Positions 40,578-48,712 of a stretch of DNA of 64,000 bases are shown piece after piece. Both the position numbers and the translations under genes were made by a program. A model generated the notes under the pieces. The model was not told where the DNA came from, searched no databases, and worked only from the letters and a program-made list of their open reading frames with translations. The stretch comes from JAKVBH01 sp049800955. GTDB lineage: Bacteria > Pseudomonadota > Alphaproteobacteria > Rhodobacterales > Rhodobacteraceae. Within the stretch, counting starts at the first letter, position 1; each line of letters begins with the position of its first letter. The stretch lies in NCBI RefSeq assembly GCF_049800955.1, contig NZ_JBNAGA010000001.1:620001-684000 (forward strand), given 5' to 3'.

Positions 40578-41617
40578 TGGCCATGCGACGCGATGCCAGT
40601 GAGAAGGTCACGTCTCTGCAAGTGGCCAAGCGGGCGGGAGTTTCCCAATCCGCGGTCAGTCGTGTCTTCACGCCGGGGGCCAGCGCCTCGCCTGCAACGG
40701 CAGAGAAAGTGCGCAATGCCGCGCGGGAGTTGGGCTACCGGCCCAATGTTTTGGCGCGCGCCATGGTCTCGGGCAGGAGCCAGATCATCGGGCTCGTGGT
40801 CGCTTATCTCGACAATTACTTCTACCCTGAAGCGCTTGAGAAACTCTCCAATGCCTTGCAGGCGCGGGGCTATCACGTGCTGGTTTTCATGGCGCGGCAG
40901 ACCGCGGAATGCATTGATGAAGTGGTCGAGGAAATTCTGGATTATCAAGTGGATGGGATCATTGCGGCCTCAGTCGCGCTATCCTCCCAGCTCTCGGATC
41001 GCTGCCACGAGGCGGGTGTGCCTGTGGTGCTCTTCAACCGGACCGATGGGGCGGAGGGGGTCTCATCCGTGGCGTCAGACAATTTTGAAGGCGGGCGGCT
41101 GGCGGGGGAGTTTCTGATCGCAGGCGGCCACCAGCGCATCGCCTATATCGCAGGCTGGGAGAAGGCCTCTACTCAGGTGGGGCGCGAGGCTGGTTTGCGG
41201 GCGGCGCTTGGCGCCCATGGTCTGGCGCTGCATGGGCGCGGCGTGGGGAATTTCCGGATGGAAGAGGCCAAGGCGGCCACCCGCGCGCTTTTCGAAGGGC
41301 CCGGTCCCGGGCCGGATGCGATTTTTGTGGCCAATGATCATATGGCGTTTGCCGCATTGGATGTGGTGCGCGGGGAGCTGGGCTTGCGCGTGCCGGAGGA
41401 TGTCTCTGTCATTGGGTTTGACGATGTCCCGCCTGCGGCCTGGGCCGCCTATGATCTCACGACCCTGCGCCAACGCGCCAATCGTATGGTCGAACAGACC
41501 GTCGACATCATGCTTGAACAGATCGATACCCCGGGTGCACAGCCGCGCAATGTTGCGCTGGATACCCCTCTCGTAATACGCGGCTCCGCCCGCATTCCCA
41601 AAGGATGGACGTCATGA
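40577..41617 (+). CDS. LacI-family transcription regulator
   Basis: This 346-residue regulator has an N-terminal helix-turn-helix (TSLQVAKRAGVSQSAVSRVF) and a hinge (ELGYRPNVLARAMVSG near residue 50). A periplasmic-binding-like ligand domain follows (IGLVVAYLDNYFYPEALEKL, with FVANDHMAFAALDVVRG near 253). LacI regulators repress nearby transport and catabolic genes until an inducer binds. ATG 40577 overlaps the SDR stop; a second ATG two codons on is possible. It is the only specific regulator in the cluster and the likely ligand of the two operators at 29408 and 29464. Confidence 0.92.
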   Translation: MAMRRDASEKVTSLQVAKRAGVSQSAVSRVFTPGASASPATAEKVRNAARELGYRPNVLARAMVSGRSQIIGLVVAYLDNYFYPEALEKLSNALQARGYHVLVFMARQTAECIDEVVEEILDYQVDGIIAASVALSSQLSDRCHEAGVPVVLFNRTDGAEGVSSVASDNFEGGRLAGEFLIAGGHQRIAYIAGWEKASTQVGREAGLRAALGAHGLALHGRGVGNFRMEEAKAATRALFEGPGPGPDAIFVANDHMAFAALDVVRGELGLRVPEDVSVIGFDDVPPAAWAAYDLTTLRQRANRMVEQTVDIMLEQIDTPGAQPRNVALDTPLVIRGSARIPKGWTS

Positions 41618-42597
41618 AAGGCTTCTCGAACCAGTTTAAGGATTTTCCCGATTACATCATCAAGATCACGAAAGAGATCTGGGAAGATCGTGGTGTGGCC
41701 ACGCTCAACCACTACTACAGCGATGACATCCCGGTCCGCTCCCCCATGGGCATTCAGCGTGGCAATCAGGAGGTCATCGCCTCGACCATGGCCACAATCG
41801 CGGAGTTCCCGGATCGTGAGCTTTATGGCGAAGACGTCATCTTCTCCGATGACCCCGAGCATGGCCTCCTGTCCTCGCATCGCCTGATCACCAAAGCGAC
41901 CCATACCCGCGATGGCCAGTTTGGCCCGGCCTCCGGCAAGCATTGGGTGGTGCGTGTGATCGCGGATTGCGCGGCCAAGGAAGACACGATCTACGATGAA
42001 TGGCTTGTGCGCGATTACGGTGGCATCGTGCGCCAGATGGGTATGGATCCGCGCGATTTCGCCGGAGAGCTGATCATGCGTGAAGGCGGGCCGGAGGCTG
42101 CAAAGCCCGTTTTCCTGCCGGAGAACGATATCCCGGGCGATTACCACGGAACGGGCAATGACAACGCCTGGGGCGAGCGCTATGCCAACACGCTGCGTCG
42201 CATCATGGACAAGGATTTCACCCATATCCACGACAGCTACGACCGTGCGGTGGTCGGTGAATATGCCGGGGCCCAGACCGCGTTTGGGCGCGAAGCGGTC
42301 ACCGCGTTCTGGGTCGGGCTGCGCTCGTCCTTTCCCAATGCGGAGTTCAAGATCCACCATCAGATCGGCATGGATGCCGACATGCTCTCCCCCCGCGCTG
42401 CGATCCGCTGGTCACTTGATGGGGTCCATGACGGCTGGGGCACATTCGGCCGCCCAACCGGCGCGCGCGTGCATGTCTTTGGCATGTGCCACGCCGAGTT
42501 CGGACCTTTCGGGCCAAACGGCGTCGGCCTGCGCCGTGAATTTGCCCTCTATGACGAAATCGCGATCTGGAAGCAGATCCTCATGCAGGCGGGCTGA
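41614..42597 (+). CDS. Divergent NTF2/SnoaL-like protein (paralogue 5)
   Basis: This protein of 327 residues has a NTF2-like first half. YYSDDIPVRSPMGIQRGNQE lies near residues 33-52, and HRLITKATHTRDGQFGPASG near 88-107. A second half resembles a SnoaL or ester-cyclase domain, with HHQIGMDADMLSPRAAIRWS and then FGMCHAEFGPFGPNGVGLR. It lacks the ENW ending of the other paralogues, so it is a separate branch. I prefer ATG 41614, which forms a four-base overlap with the LacI stop, to ATG 41605. Its role is unknown. Confidence 0.72.
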   Translation: MKGFSNQFKDFPDYIIKITKEIWEDRGVATLNHYYSDDIPVRSPMGIQRGNQEVIASTMATIAEFPDRELYGEDVIFSDDPEHGLLSSHRLITKATHTRDGQFGPASGKHWVVRVIADCAAKEDTIYDEWLVRDYGGIVRQMGMDPRDFAGELIMREGGPEAAKPVFLPENDIPGDYHGTGNDNAWGERYANTLRRIMDKDFTHIHDSYDRAVVGEYAGAQTAFGREAVTAFWVGLRSSFPNAEFKIHHQIGMDADMLSPRAAIRWSLDGVHDGWGTFGRPTGARVHVFGMCHAEFGPFGPNGVGLRREFALYDEIAIWKQILMQAG

Positions 42598-42600
42598 TCC

Positions 42601-43065
42601 ATGCCGCCATTCTTCGCCCATATCACAGCCGAGATCGACATTCCGGCCCCGCCCGAGGCCGTCTTTGCCCATTGGCATGACCCGAACAGCCGCCTGCGTT
42701 GGGAAGCCCCGGAGGGCAGCGGCATGCGCTACCTGAATTTTGCGCCAGAAGCGGGCGGCGTAGAAGAAATCGAAATCACGCATGACGGCGCGGTCGTCGG
42801 TCACATGACCCAACGCATCCTCGTGCTTGACAGCCCACACCTGAGCGTGGCCCAGATATCGGGTACGTTTGGCGGGGCCACAACGATGATCATGCAGGTG
42901 ACGATGCGTTTTGACGCGACAGACACCGGGACGCGCATCACGGGCACGTCGCAGGTCATCGACACGACGGGGCGTGATGTAAAGGCCGAACACGAGGGCG
43001 GGTGGCAGCATCTGTTCACGGCCTTCGCGGCGGATTTTGCGGCCCATGGAGTACAGCATGGGTGA
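42601..43065 (+). CDS. SRPBCC-fold (START-like) protein
   Basis: This 154-residue protein fits the polyketide-cyclase/START-like SRPBCC fold. It opens with the strand AHITAEIDIPAPPEAVFAHW and has central beta strands (GAVVGHMTQRILVLDSPHLS), with a long final helix (WQHLFTAFAADFAAHGVQHG). These proteins hold hydrophobic ligands in a deep cavity, and some act as cyclases or hydrolases. It starts 3 nt after the preceding NTF2-like gene. A cavity-type protein beside several NTF2 proteins suggests handling of bulky or reactive intermediates, which is inference. Confidence 0.72.
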   Translation: MPPFFAHITAEIDIPAPPEAVFAHWHDPNSRLRWEAPEGSGMRYLNFAPEAGGVEEIEITHDGAVVGHMTQRILVLDSPHLSVAQISGTFGGATTMIMQVTMRFDATDTGTRITGTSQVIDTTGRDVKAEHEGGWQHLFTAFAADFAAHGVQHG

Positions 43066-43153
43066 CACAGAAGCGCTGCGGCGCTTGCACAGTCTCTTTC
43101 AAAGCCGCCGTTCCGAGCGGCTCAACCCGCATCCGCCCGGGCCATCAATCTGA
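43058..43153 (+). CDS. Possible 31-residue peptide gene
   Basis: An ATG at 43058 overlaps the SRPBCC stop by eight bases and opens a 31-codon frame ending at TGA 43151. It begins MGDTEALRRLHSLFQSRRSE. The overlap arrangement fits the tight packing of the cluster, but there is no strong ribosome site and no family resemblance. It may equally be non-coding leader of the bicupin gene. Confidence 0.25.
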   Translation: MGDTEALRRLHSLFQSRRSERLNPHPPGPSI

Positions 43154-43197
43154 AACACCAAACGATTTCAGACAGCTCAAGACACGAGGACCAGATT

Positions 43198-44163
43198 ATG
43201 ACACCGCAAGACATGGAAAGCCGCATCGTTCGCTACGGCGATTTGCAACCCTGCAAAACCGCCTTCATCGACGCCCACACGCCCGGATCGGACCAGAAGG
43301 AAAACTTCACGATCATCGGCGGCGGCGTCTCTGAAAGCCCCGACCAGCACGTGCATATCGCGCTGCCCCACGGCTTCAACATCGGTGCCGCAGGCCAGCC
43401 GCCCAAGTGCCGCAACTCCCTGCATGATCACCGCACGGCGGAGGTCTTCTTCGTGCTCTCGGGCCGCTGGCGCTTCTTCTGGGGCCGCTGGGGCGATGCG
43501 GGCGAAGTTGTTCTGGAGAAGGGCGACATTTTCAACATCCCCACGGGCGTTTTCCGCGGCTTCGAGAATATCGGGACGGATTACGGAATGATCATGGCCA
43601 TCCTTGGCGGCGATGATGCCGGCGGCGGTGTGATGTGGGCGCCGCAGGTGATCGAGGAGGCGCAGGCCCATGGGCTGATCCTCGCAGAGACTGGCAAACT
43701 CTATGACACAAAGCGCGGCGAGGCCTTGCCCGAGGGTGTGACCCCCATGCCGCTGATGTCTGACGAAGAGCTGGCCAAACGCGGAGAGCCCAGCACGGCG
43801 GAGGTCCTGCCCAACCACGTGGCGCGTTATTGGGACATGCACGCGCTGGCCGACAAGAGCCCCTGCAAGGTCATCGGCGAGACAGGGCTCTTGCGCGACA
43901 AGCCGGGCTTTGAGGTGGATTTCATCACACGCGCCTCCGCCAGTGACACGATGGACGCCCATGACAAACCCTCCGTTCTCATGCCTGTCACGGGGCACTG
44001 GAAGGTCACATGGGACGGCGGCAGCGCCACTCTTGCGCCGGGTGACACGATGTCGATCCCCGAAGGCCTGGCCCATCGTGCGATGCCCTCCATGACGGGC
44101 GATGCCGGGCTCTACCGCGTTGTGGCCACCAATGATGCGCCGGGCCTGACCTGGCAGGGTTGA
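43198..44163 (+). CDS. Bicupin protein, possible dioxygenase or isomerase
   Basis: This 321-residue protein has two cupin barrels. The first carries the metal-binding pattern SLHDHRTAEVFFVLSGRWRF near residue 75 and a following GDIFNIPTGVFRGFEN. The second (about 240-310) has VTGHWKVTWDGGSATLAPGD and IPEGLAHRAMPSM, with fewer metal ligands. Gentisate-type ring-cleaving dioxygenases share this two-barrel plan, but the diagnostic residues are not complete enough to claim that reaction. It follows the SRPBCC gene after 132 nt and precedes the VOC gene by 3 nt. Confidence 0.75.
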   Translation: MTPQDMESRIVRYGDLQPCKTAFIDAHTPGSDQKENFTIIGGGVSESPDQHVHIALPHGFNIGAAGQPPKCRNSLHDHRTAEVFFVLSGRWRFFWGRWGDAGEVVLEKGDIFNIPTGVFRGFENIGTDYGMIMAILGGDDAGGGVMWAPQVIEEAQAHGLILAETGKLYDTKRGEALPEGVTPMPLMSDEELAKRGEPSTAEVLPNHVARYWDMHALADKSPCKVIGETGLLRDKPGFEVDFITRASASDTMDAHDKPSVLMPVTGHWKVTWDGGSATLAPGDTMSIPEGLAHRAMPSMTGDAGLYRVVATNDAPGLTWQG

Positions 44164-44166
44164 GAC

Positions 44167-44661
44167 ATGGCACAGCTCCTCACCGTCGCACCCATTTTCA
44201 GGGCCCGGGATTTTGATCGCACAACCGCGTTTTATGCGTCGTTCGGCTACCGCGCCGTGGCACGCTATGAGGCGGAGGGCTATCTGATCTTGCGGGGCGA
44301 CGGGGTCGAGCTGCACTTTCACCGCGCTGACGCGGCGCACGCGCCTGCGCCTGAGAACTCCGACCTCTCCGCTTATGTGCGGGTGGTGGATGGCGATGTC
44401 TTGCGACAGGCCTGGGCCGGGGTCGATCTGCCGCGCGAGGGCATCCCGCGCTACGTGCCGCCGGTCCGCCGCCCCTGGGGGATGATCGAGGCCCATACCG
44501 TGGATCCCGATGGCAATCTGCTGGTCTACGGCGCGTCCTATGCTGCATCGCCAGAAACGCAAGGGGCCGGACATCCAGACGACACCACGCAGAGCTCTGC
44601 CAAGGAGGGGCCTGCCAAAGACGCGCCTGCGGCCGACGCGCGAAACGAGGCACAGCCATGA
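44167..44661 (+). CDS. VOC superfamily protein (glyoxalase/bleomycin-resistance fold)
   Basis: This 164-residue protein has a VOC domain in residues 1-120. It opens LTVAPIFRARDFDRTTAFYA, has a metal-ligand-like histidine in GVELHFHRA near residue 55, and the C-terminal strand EAHTVDPDGNLLVYG near 110. A disordered tail of about 40 residues rich in Ala, Lys, Glu and Pro follows. The family includes glyoxalases, extradiol dioxygenases and antibiotic-binding proteins, so the role is open. It overlaps the next methyltransferase gene by four bases. Confidence 0.8.
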   Translation: MAQLLTVAPIFRARDFDRTTAFYASFGYRAVARYEAEGYLILRGDGVELHFHRADAAHAPAPENSDLSAYVRVVDGDVLRQAWAGVDLPREGIPRYVPPVRRPWGMIEAHTVDPDGNLLVYGASYAASPETQGAGHPDDTTQSSAKEGPAKDAPAADARNEAQP

Positions 44662-45266
44662 GTGAGACGGCATCTGACGCCAACCGCGATGTCTATGAAG
44701 CGCAGGCCGCCGCCTATGACGCACAGCGCTCCCGCTCGCTCTTCGAGGCGCGCTGGCTGGCGCGTTTTGCGGCTTGCCTGAAGCCCGGCGGCCGTGTCCT
44801 CGATCTGGGATGCGGGACGGGCCAGCCCATCGCGTCATGGTTCAAGGCCGAAGGCTTTGTCGTGACGGGGGTGGATTGGGCCGAGGCGATGCTGCGCATT
44901 GCGCGGGAGCGGTGGCCCGAGGGCGATTGGCGGGCAGGCGACATGCGCAGTTTCGAGCTTGGAGAGACGTTTGACGGTCTGATTGCCTGGGACAGTTTCT
45001 TTCATCTCACACCCGACGAGCAGCGGGATTGTCTGCCACGCATGGCGCGCCATCTGGTTCCGGGAGGATCGCTGCTGATCACCGTGGGGCCGGATGCGGG
45101 CGAGGCCATGGGCAGCGTCGGCGGCGCGCCTGTCTACCACGCCTCGCTGTCACCGGCGGAATACGCGACAGTGCTTGAGCAATGCGGCATGCGCCTGACA
45201 GGTTTTCTCGCCGAAGACCCCGAGACCGACCGCCACAGCGTTCTCATGGCGCGTAAACTGGCATGA
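44658..45266 (+). CDS. Class I SAM-dependent methyltransferase
   Basis: This 202-residue enzyme has the SAM-binding motif GGRVLDLGCGTGQPIASWF near residue 41. An acidic turn follows (VTGVDWAEAMLRIARERWPE), then motif GLIAWDSFFHL near 107. The family transfers methyl groups to many small molecules and macromolecules, and the acceptor is not predictable here. Its start overlaps the VOC gene, making it the last gene of the catabolic cluster before a compositionally distinct gene. Its own stop is followed by an AT-richer stretch. Confidence 0.88.
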   Translation: MSETASDANRDVYEAQAAAYDAQRSRSLFEARWLARFAACLKPGGRVLDLGCGTGQPIASWFKAEGFVVTGVDWAEAMLRIARERWPEGDWRAGDMRSFELGETFDGLIAWDSFFHLTPDEQRDCLPRMARHLVPGGSLLITVGPDAGEAMGSVGGAPVYHASLSPAEYATVLEQCGMRLTGFLAEDPETDRHSVLMARKLA

Positions 45267-45320
45267 GTATTTCACCTAACCGAACACGAAATCAAACAGC
45301 TCAAGGCCCCATGCAAGATC

Positions 45321-46619
45321 ATGCCGAGAAAAGACCCTGATCCAAGTATTGAGCTCTCAGAAGACTTTCCTGTTCGCAAACAACTGGCGAAGACACTGTT
45401 GGATGTTGCCGCGGAGCCAAGCGGAATGACGTTGGCTTTAGACGCGCCTTGGGGAGCAGGTAAGTCCTACTTTCTGAAACAATTGGTCAGCAATGCGAAA
45501 CGGGAACGTAAATGGCAGGTGGTCTACTATGATGCTTTTCGGCATGATCACAATGATGAGGCGTTCTTGCCGCTTATCGGAGCTATCGTCGCTGATTTGG
45601 GTCTGGGTGAGGGCCAAAGCACATCGAACGCCAAAGTCATCGGTCGTAAGATCATGGGGGCTGCGACAAGGATCGGAATTCGCCTTGCAACAGGTGGGTT
45701 ACTCGCAAGCGCCGAGTGGAATGGTGCGCTAGAAGACGAAATTGAGCGTGAAGCTGGCGCACTAGCGGGGGCCGTTGCATCTCAAATTGAGAGCTACCAA
45801 AAGAAGCAACGAGACATCGATGCTTTCATCGAAGCCATCAACGAGTTTGTTGAAACCAAGAAGGAGACTGAGCCTGACTATCGTCTTTTGGTCATTGTTG
45901 ATGAACTTGATCGATGTCGCCCCGAATTTGCAGTGCAAACTCTGGAAAGAACAAAACACCTCTTCGAAGGCGCGAATTGCTCGTTTTTGTTTGGCGTGAA
46001 TCATGCCGAATTGTCCGAGGTAATCAAAGGCCACTACGGGGAAGGCTTCTCTGGCTCGAAGTATCTACAAAGGTTCTTCGATGTACGTGTTCCCTTGTCA
46101 TCGAAGGTTGCAGAAACCGCCCGATACTATCGCTCCATCGCCACGCTTTCGAATGACCAGAATGGCGTGGCGCTTTACGCGTTAAGAACACTCGAACGCG
46201 GCTGTCTTAAATTCAGTCCCTCTATGCGCGATATCGAGCGTTTGATACAAGGTGTGCGACAGATCAATAACAACGTACTAACTGGGGAAGCTGAGTTTGG
46301 GTTGGTCGCGCTGTTGTCCTGGGCAAGGATTTGCACGCCCGACGACTATCCTGCTCTGTGCGCGTCTCCAACAGATTTAGCTACTTGGTATCGGCTCTTC
46401 GATATCGAGGAATTCGACTCTGATGTGTCCAGATCGCAGTATGCATTGAAAACTCTTCTTCAAGTTGTGCTTGGTGAGGTGGATCTTCGATCAACAAGCC
46501 ACAAAAAAGAACTTGTGAGGGCTTCATTTCATTTCGCCAGAGGTAGCGTGAATCCAAGGAGTGCGCCCCACATTATCGAACTTTACGCCAACCTTGCCGA
46601 GGGTGGTTTCCCAAATTAG
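45321..46619 (+). CDS. KAP-family P-loop NTPase
   Basis: This 432-residue protein has Walker A DAPWGAGKSYFLKQLV near residue 41. A KAP-type insertion contains a hydrophobic helix pair (MGAATRIGIRLATGGLLAS near 112). Walker B is LLVIVDELDRCRPEF near 190, with the following sensor region CSFLFGVNHAEL. KAP NTPases are often membrane-associated, and many occur in defence islands or on mobile DNA. Its codons are clearly more AT-rich than those of its neighbours, which suggests recent transfer. No recombinase, partner effector or attachment site is visible beside it, so a defence role is only a possibility. Confidence 0.85.
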   Translation: MPRKDPDPSIELSEDFPVRKQLAKTLLDVAAEPSGMTLALDAPWGAGKSYFLKQLVSNAKRERKWQVVYYDAFRHDHNDEAFLPLIGAIVADLGLGEGQSTSNAKVIGRKIMGAATRIGIRLATGGLLASAEWNGALEDEIEREAGALAGAVASQIESYQKKQRDIDAFIEAINEFVETKKETEPDYRLLVIVDELDRCRPEFAVQTLERTKHLFEGANCSFLFGVNHAELSEVIKGHYGEGFSGSKYLQRFFDVRVPLSSKVAETARYYRSIATLSNDQNGVALYALRTLERGCLKFSPSMRDIERLIQGVRQINNNVLTGEAEFGLVALLSWARICTPDDYPALCASPTDLATWYRLFDIEEFDSDVSRSQYALKTLLQVVLGEVDLRSTSHKKELVRASFHFARGSVNPRSAPHIIELYANLAEGGFPN

Positions 46620-46653
46620 TCAGCTGACAACAGATCAAAACGGAGAGGACATC

Positions 46654-47772
46654 ATGACCATTCTGACAACCCACGTAGGCTCGCTGCCCCGCACGCAGGA
46701 GGTCGTTGATTTCATCTTCGCCCGCGAGCATGAGAAACCCTATGACGAGGCGGCCTTTGACGCCTGCATGACAGCGGCAGTCTCCGAAACCGTGCGCAAA
46801 CAGGCGGAGGCGGGGATCGATATCGTCTCCGATGGCGAGACCTCCAAGATCTCCTACGCGACCTACGTCAAGGACCGCTACACCGGCTTTTCCGGCGACA
46901 GTCCGCGCAATGCACCGGCGGACCTCAAGATGTTTCCCAGCTTCCTGCAACGCCTCGCCGACGATGGCGGCACGCCGCAATACGCGCGCCCCATGTGCAC
47001 CGGCGAGGTCAAGAGCAAGGGGCAGGGCGAGCTGCAAAAGGACATCGACAACCTCAAGGCGGCGATGGCCACCCATGGTGTCGAACGCGGCTTCATGAAT
47101 GCCGCCTCCCCGGGCGTCATCTCGCTCTTTTTGCAAAACGATCACTATCCCAACCGGGAAGCGTATCTCGCAGCGCTGGCAGATGCGATGAAGGACGAAT
47201 ACGAGACCATCGTGGGCGCGGGCCTCGATCTGCAACTCGATTGCCCCGATCTCGCGCTCTCGCGGCATATGCTCTTTGCCGATCTCTCCGACGCCGAGTT
47301 CCTCAAGATCGCGGCCTCCCATGTCGAAGCGCTCAACCACGCGTTGCAGAATGTGCCCGCCGAGAAGGTGCGCGTGCATATCTGCTGGGGCAATTACGAG
47401 GGTCCGCATTGCTGCGATATTGCGATGGATACGGTCTTCTCGACACTCATGGCCACGAAATCGCGCTATGTCCTCTTCGAGACGTCAAACCCGCGCCACG
47501 CCCATGAATGGACCGTGTTTCGCGACCGCAAGGCCGAAATCCCTGACGACAAGGTATTGGTCCCCGGCGTTGTGGACACAACGACGAATTTCATCGAACA
47601 CCCCGATGTCGTGACGCAACGGGTTCAGCGTTTTGCTGAGATTGTCGGGCGGGACCGCGTCATCGCAGGCTCCGATTGCGGCTTCGGGACGTTTGCAGGC
47701 TTCGGCGCTGTGGACCCCGAGATCGCCTATGCAAAACTCGCAACGCTGGCCGAAGGCACCCGCGCCGCCTGA
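46654..47772 (+). CDS. Cobalamin-independent methionine synthase-like protein (MetE C-terminal type)
   Basis: This 372-residue protein is a single TIM barrel matching the C-terminal catalytic half of MetE. It starts TILTTHVGSLPRTQEVVDF. Its zinc-site region contains VRVHICWGNYEGPHCCDIAM near residue 230, and the last ligand is in VIAGSDCGFGTF near 336. It lacks the N-terminal folate-binding barrel of true MetE. Members like this transfer methyl groups from other donors or demethylate substrates. It lies between two SAM-methyltransferase genes. ATG 46654 follows a GGAGAGGA site; the longer frame overlaps the KAP gene. Confidence 0.85.
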   Translation: MTILTTHVGSLPRTQEVVDFIFAREHEKPYDEAAFDACMTAAVSETVRKQAEAGIDIVSDGETSKISYATYVKDRYTGFSGDSPRNAPADLKMFPSFLQRLADDGGTPQYARPMCTGEVKSKGQGELQKDIDNLKAAMATHGVERGFMNAASPGVISLFLQNDHYPNREAYLAALADAMKDEYETIVGAGLDLQLDCPDLALSRHMLFADLSDAEFLKIAASHVEALNHALQNVPAEKVRVHICWGNYEGPHCCDIAMDTVFSTLMATKSRYVLFETSNPRHAHEWTVFRDRKAEIPDDKVLVPGVVDTTTNFIEHPDVVTQRVQRFAEIVGRDRVIAGSDCGFGTFAGFGAVDPEIAYAKLATLAEGTRAA

Positions 47773-47838
47773 GCGCAGGTGCGCGGGCTGATCGCGCGGC
47801 CTCTGGTCTGCGGGGCAAATACAGGTCGGGAGGGACCC

Positions 47839-48609
47839 ATGTCGCGTGATCACGTTGCGATCAACCGGGATATCTGGAACGAAGATGCGCCCCATTGGGT
47901 CGATGTGGGCGCGCGCCTGTGGGCGGCCGAGCGCCCGGAATGGGGGAATTGGGGCCAAAGCGACGCGACGCTGGCTTTGCTGCCGGAGGATATGTCGGGC
48001 GTGCAGGCGATCGAGCTGGGGTGCGGAACGGCTTACGTCTCGGGCTGGATGGCCCGGCGCGGTGCCGCGGTCACGGCGATTGATATCTCGCCTGCGCAAT
48101 TGGCCACAGCGCGCGCGCTTGCGGCCAAACATGGCGCTGAGATCACCTTCATCGAAGGCAACGCCGAAGCCACGGGCCTGCCCGATGCCGCCTTTGATTT
48201 TGCCATCTCGGAATACGGCGCGTCGATCTGGTGTCCGCCCGAGATCTGGCTGCGCGAGGCCTGGCGCTTGCTGCGCCCGGGCGGGCGGCTTGTCTTTCTG
48301 GGCAACCACCCGCTGTCGCTCATTTGCGCGCCTGCCAATGGCGCGCCCAATGAGTGGCACCTGCACAGACCTTACAAAGGCATGTGGGGCGCGGATTGGA
48401 CAGAGGTGGCCTTCGAGCCCAGCGGCATCTGTTTCAACCTGACGATGGAAGACTGGATTGCGCTCTTTTCTGACATCGGGTTTCGCGTGGAGCGGTACCG
48501 GGAGATCTATGCGCCGGACGATGCGCAGGGCGTGCGCGCAGCGATCCCTGCGGAGTGGGCCAAGAGCTACCCTGTTGAACAGGTCTGGTATCTCGAAAAA
48601 CCCGCCTGA
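47839..48609 (+). CDS. Class I SAM-dependent methyltransferase
   Basis: This 256-residue enzyme has the SAM motif GVQAIELGCGTAYVSGWMAR near residue 54. An acidic contact follows (AVTAIDISPAQLATARALAA), then motif II AFDFAISEYGASIW near 118. It resembles UbiE/ubiquinone-type small-molecule methyltransferases, with the acceptor unknown. ATG 47839 has a GGGAGGGA site, and the upstream part of the open frame looks non-coding. Its last codons and stop lie within the first unit of a 13-bp tandem repeat. It follows the MetE-like gene by 66 nt. Confidence 0.87.
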   Translation: MSRDHVAINRDIWNEDAPHWVDVGARLWAAERPEWGNWGQSDATLALLPEDMSGVQAIELGCGTAYVSGWMARRGAAVTAIDISPAQLATARALAAKHGAEITFIEGNAEATGLPDAAFDFAISEYGASIWCPPEIWLREAWRLLRPGGRLVFLGNHPLSLICAPANGAPNEWHLHRPYKGMWGADWTEVAFEPSGICFNLTMEDWIALFSDIGFRVERYREIYAPDDAQGVRAAIPAEWAKSYPVEQVWYLEKPA

Positions 48610-48653
48610 AAGAACCGCCTGAAAGACCCGCCTGAAAAACCGGCCTGAATGCG
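48602..48653 (+). repeat. Four 13-bp imperfect tandem repeats
   Basis: Units CCGCCTGAAAGAA, CCGCCTGAAAGAC, CCGCCTGAAAAAC and CGGCCTGAATGCG run head to tail. The methyltransferase TGA lies in the first unit, so the array is the start of the 3' untranslated region. Replication slippage is the likely origin. Confidence 0.8.
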
Positions 48654-48656
48654 GCA

Positions 48657-48688
48657 AAAGCAAAAGGCCGCCCGGGATGGACGGCCTC
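48657..48688 (-). terminator. Intrinsic terminator of cycM
   Basis: On the minus strand AGGCCG...CGGCCT forms a stem, with further G-C pairs above one mismatch. It is followed by TTTTGCTTTTG. It lies 24 nt past the cycM stop and may also serve the convergent methyltransferase transcript. Confidence 0.65.
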
Positions 48689-48712
48689 TCGAATTCCAAA
48701 AAAGTGCTTGGC

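Noticed and set aside
43177..44838. 553-codon minus-strand frame opposite the bicupin and VOC genes
   Set aside because: No domain pattern is visible and the plus strand has two recognisable proteins with tight gene packing.
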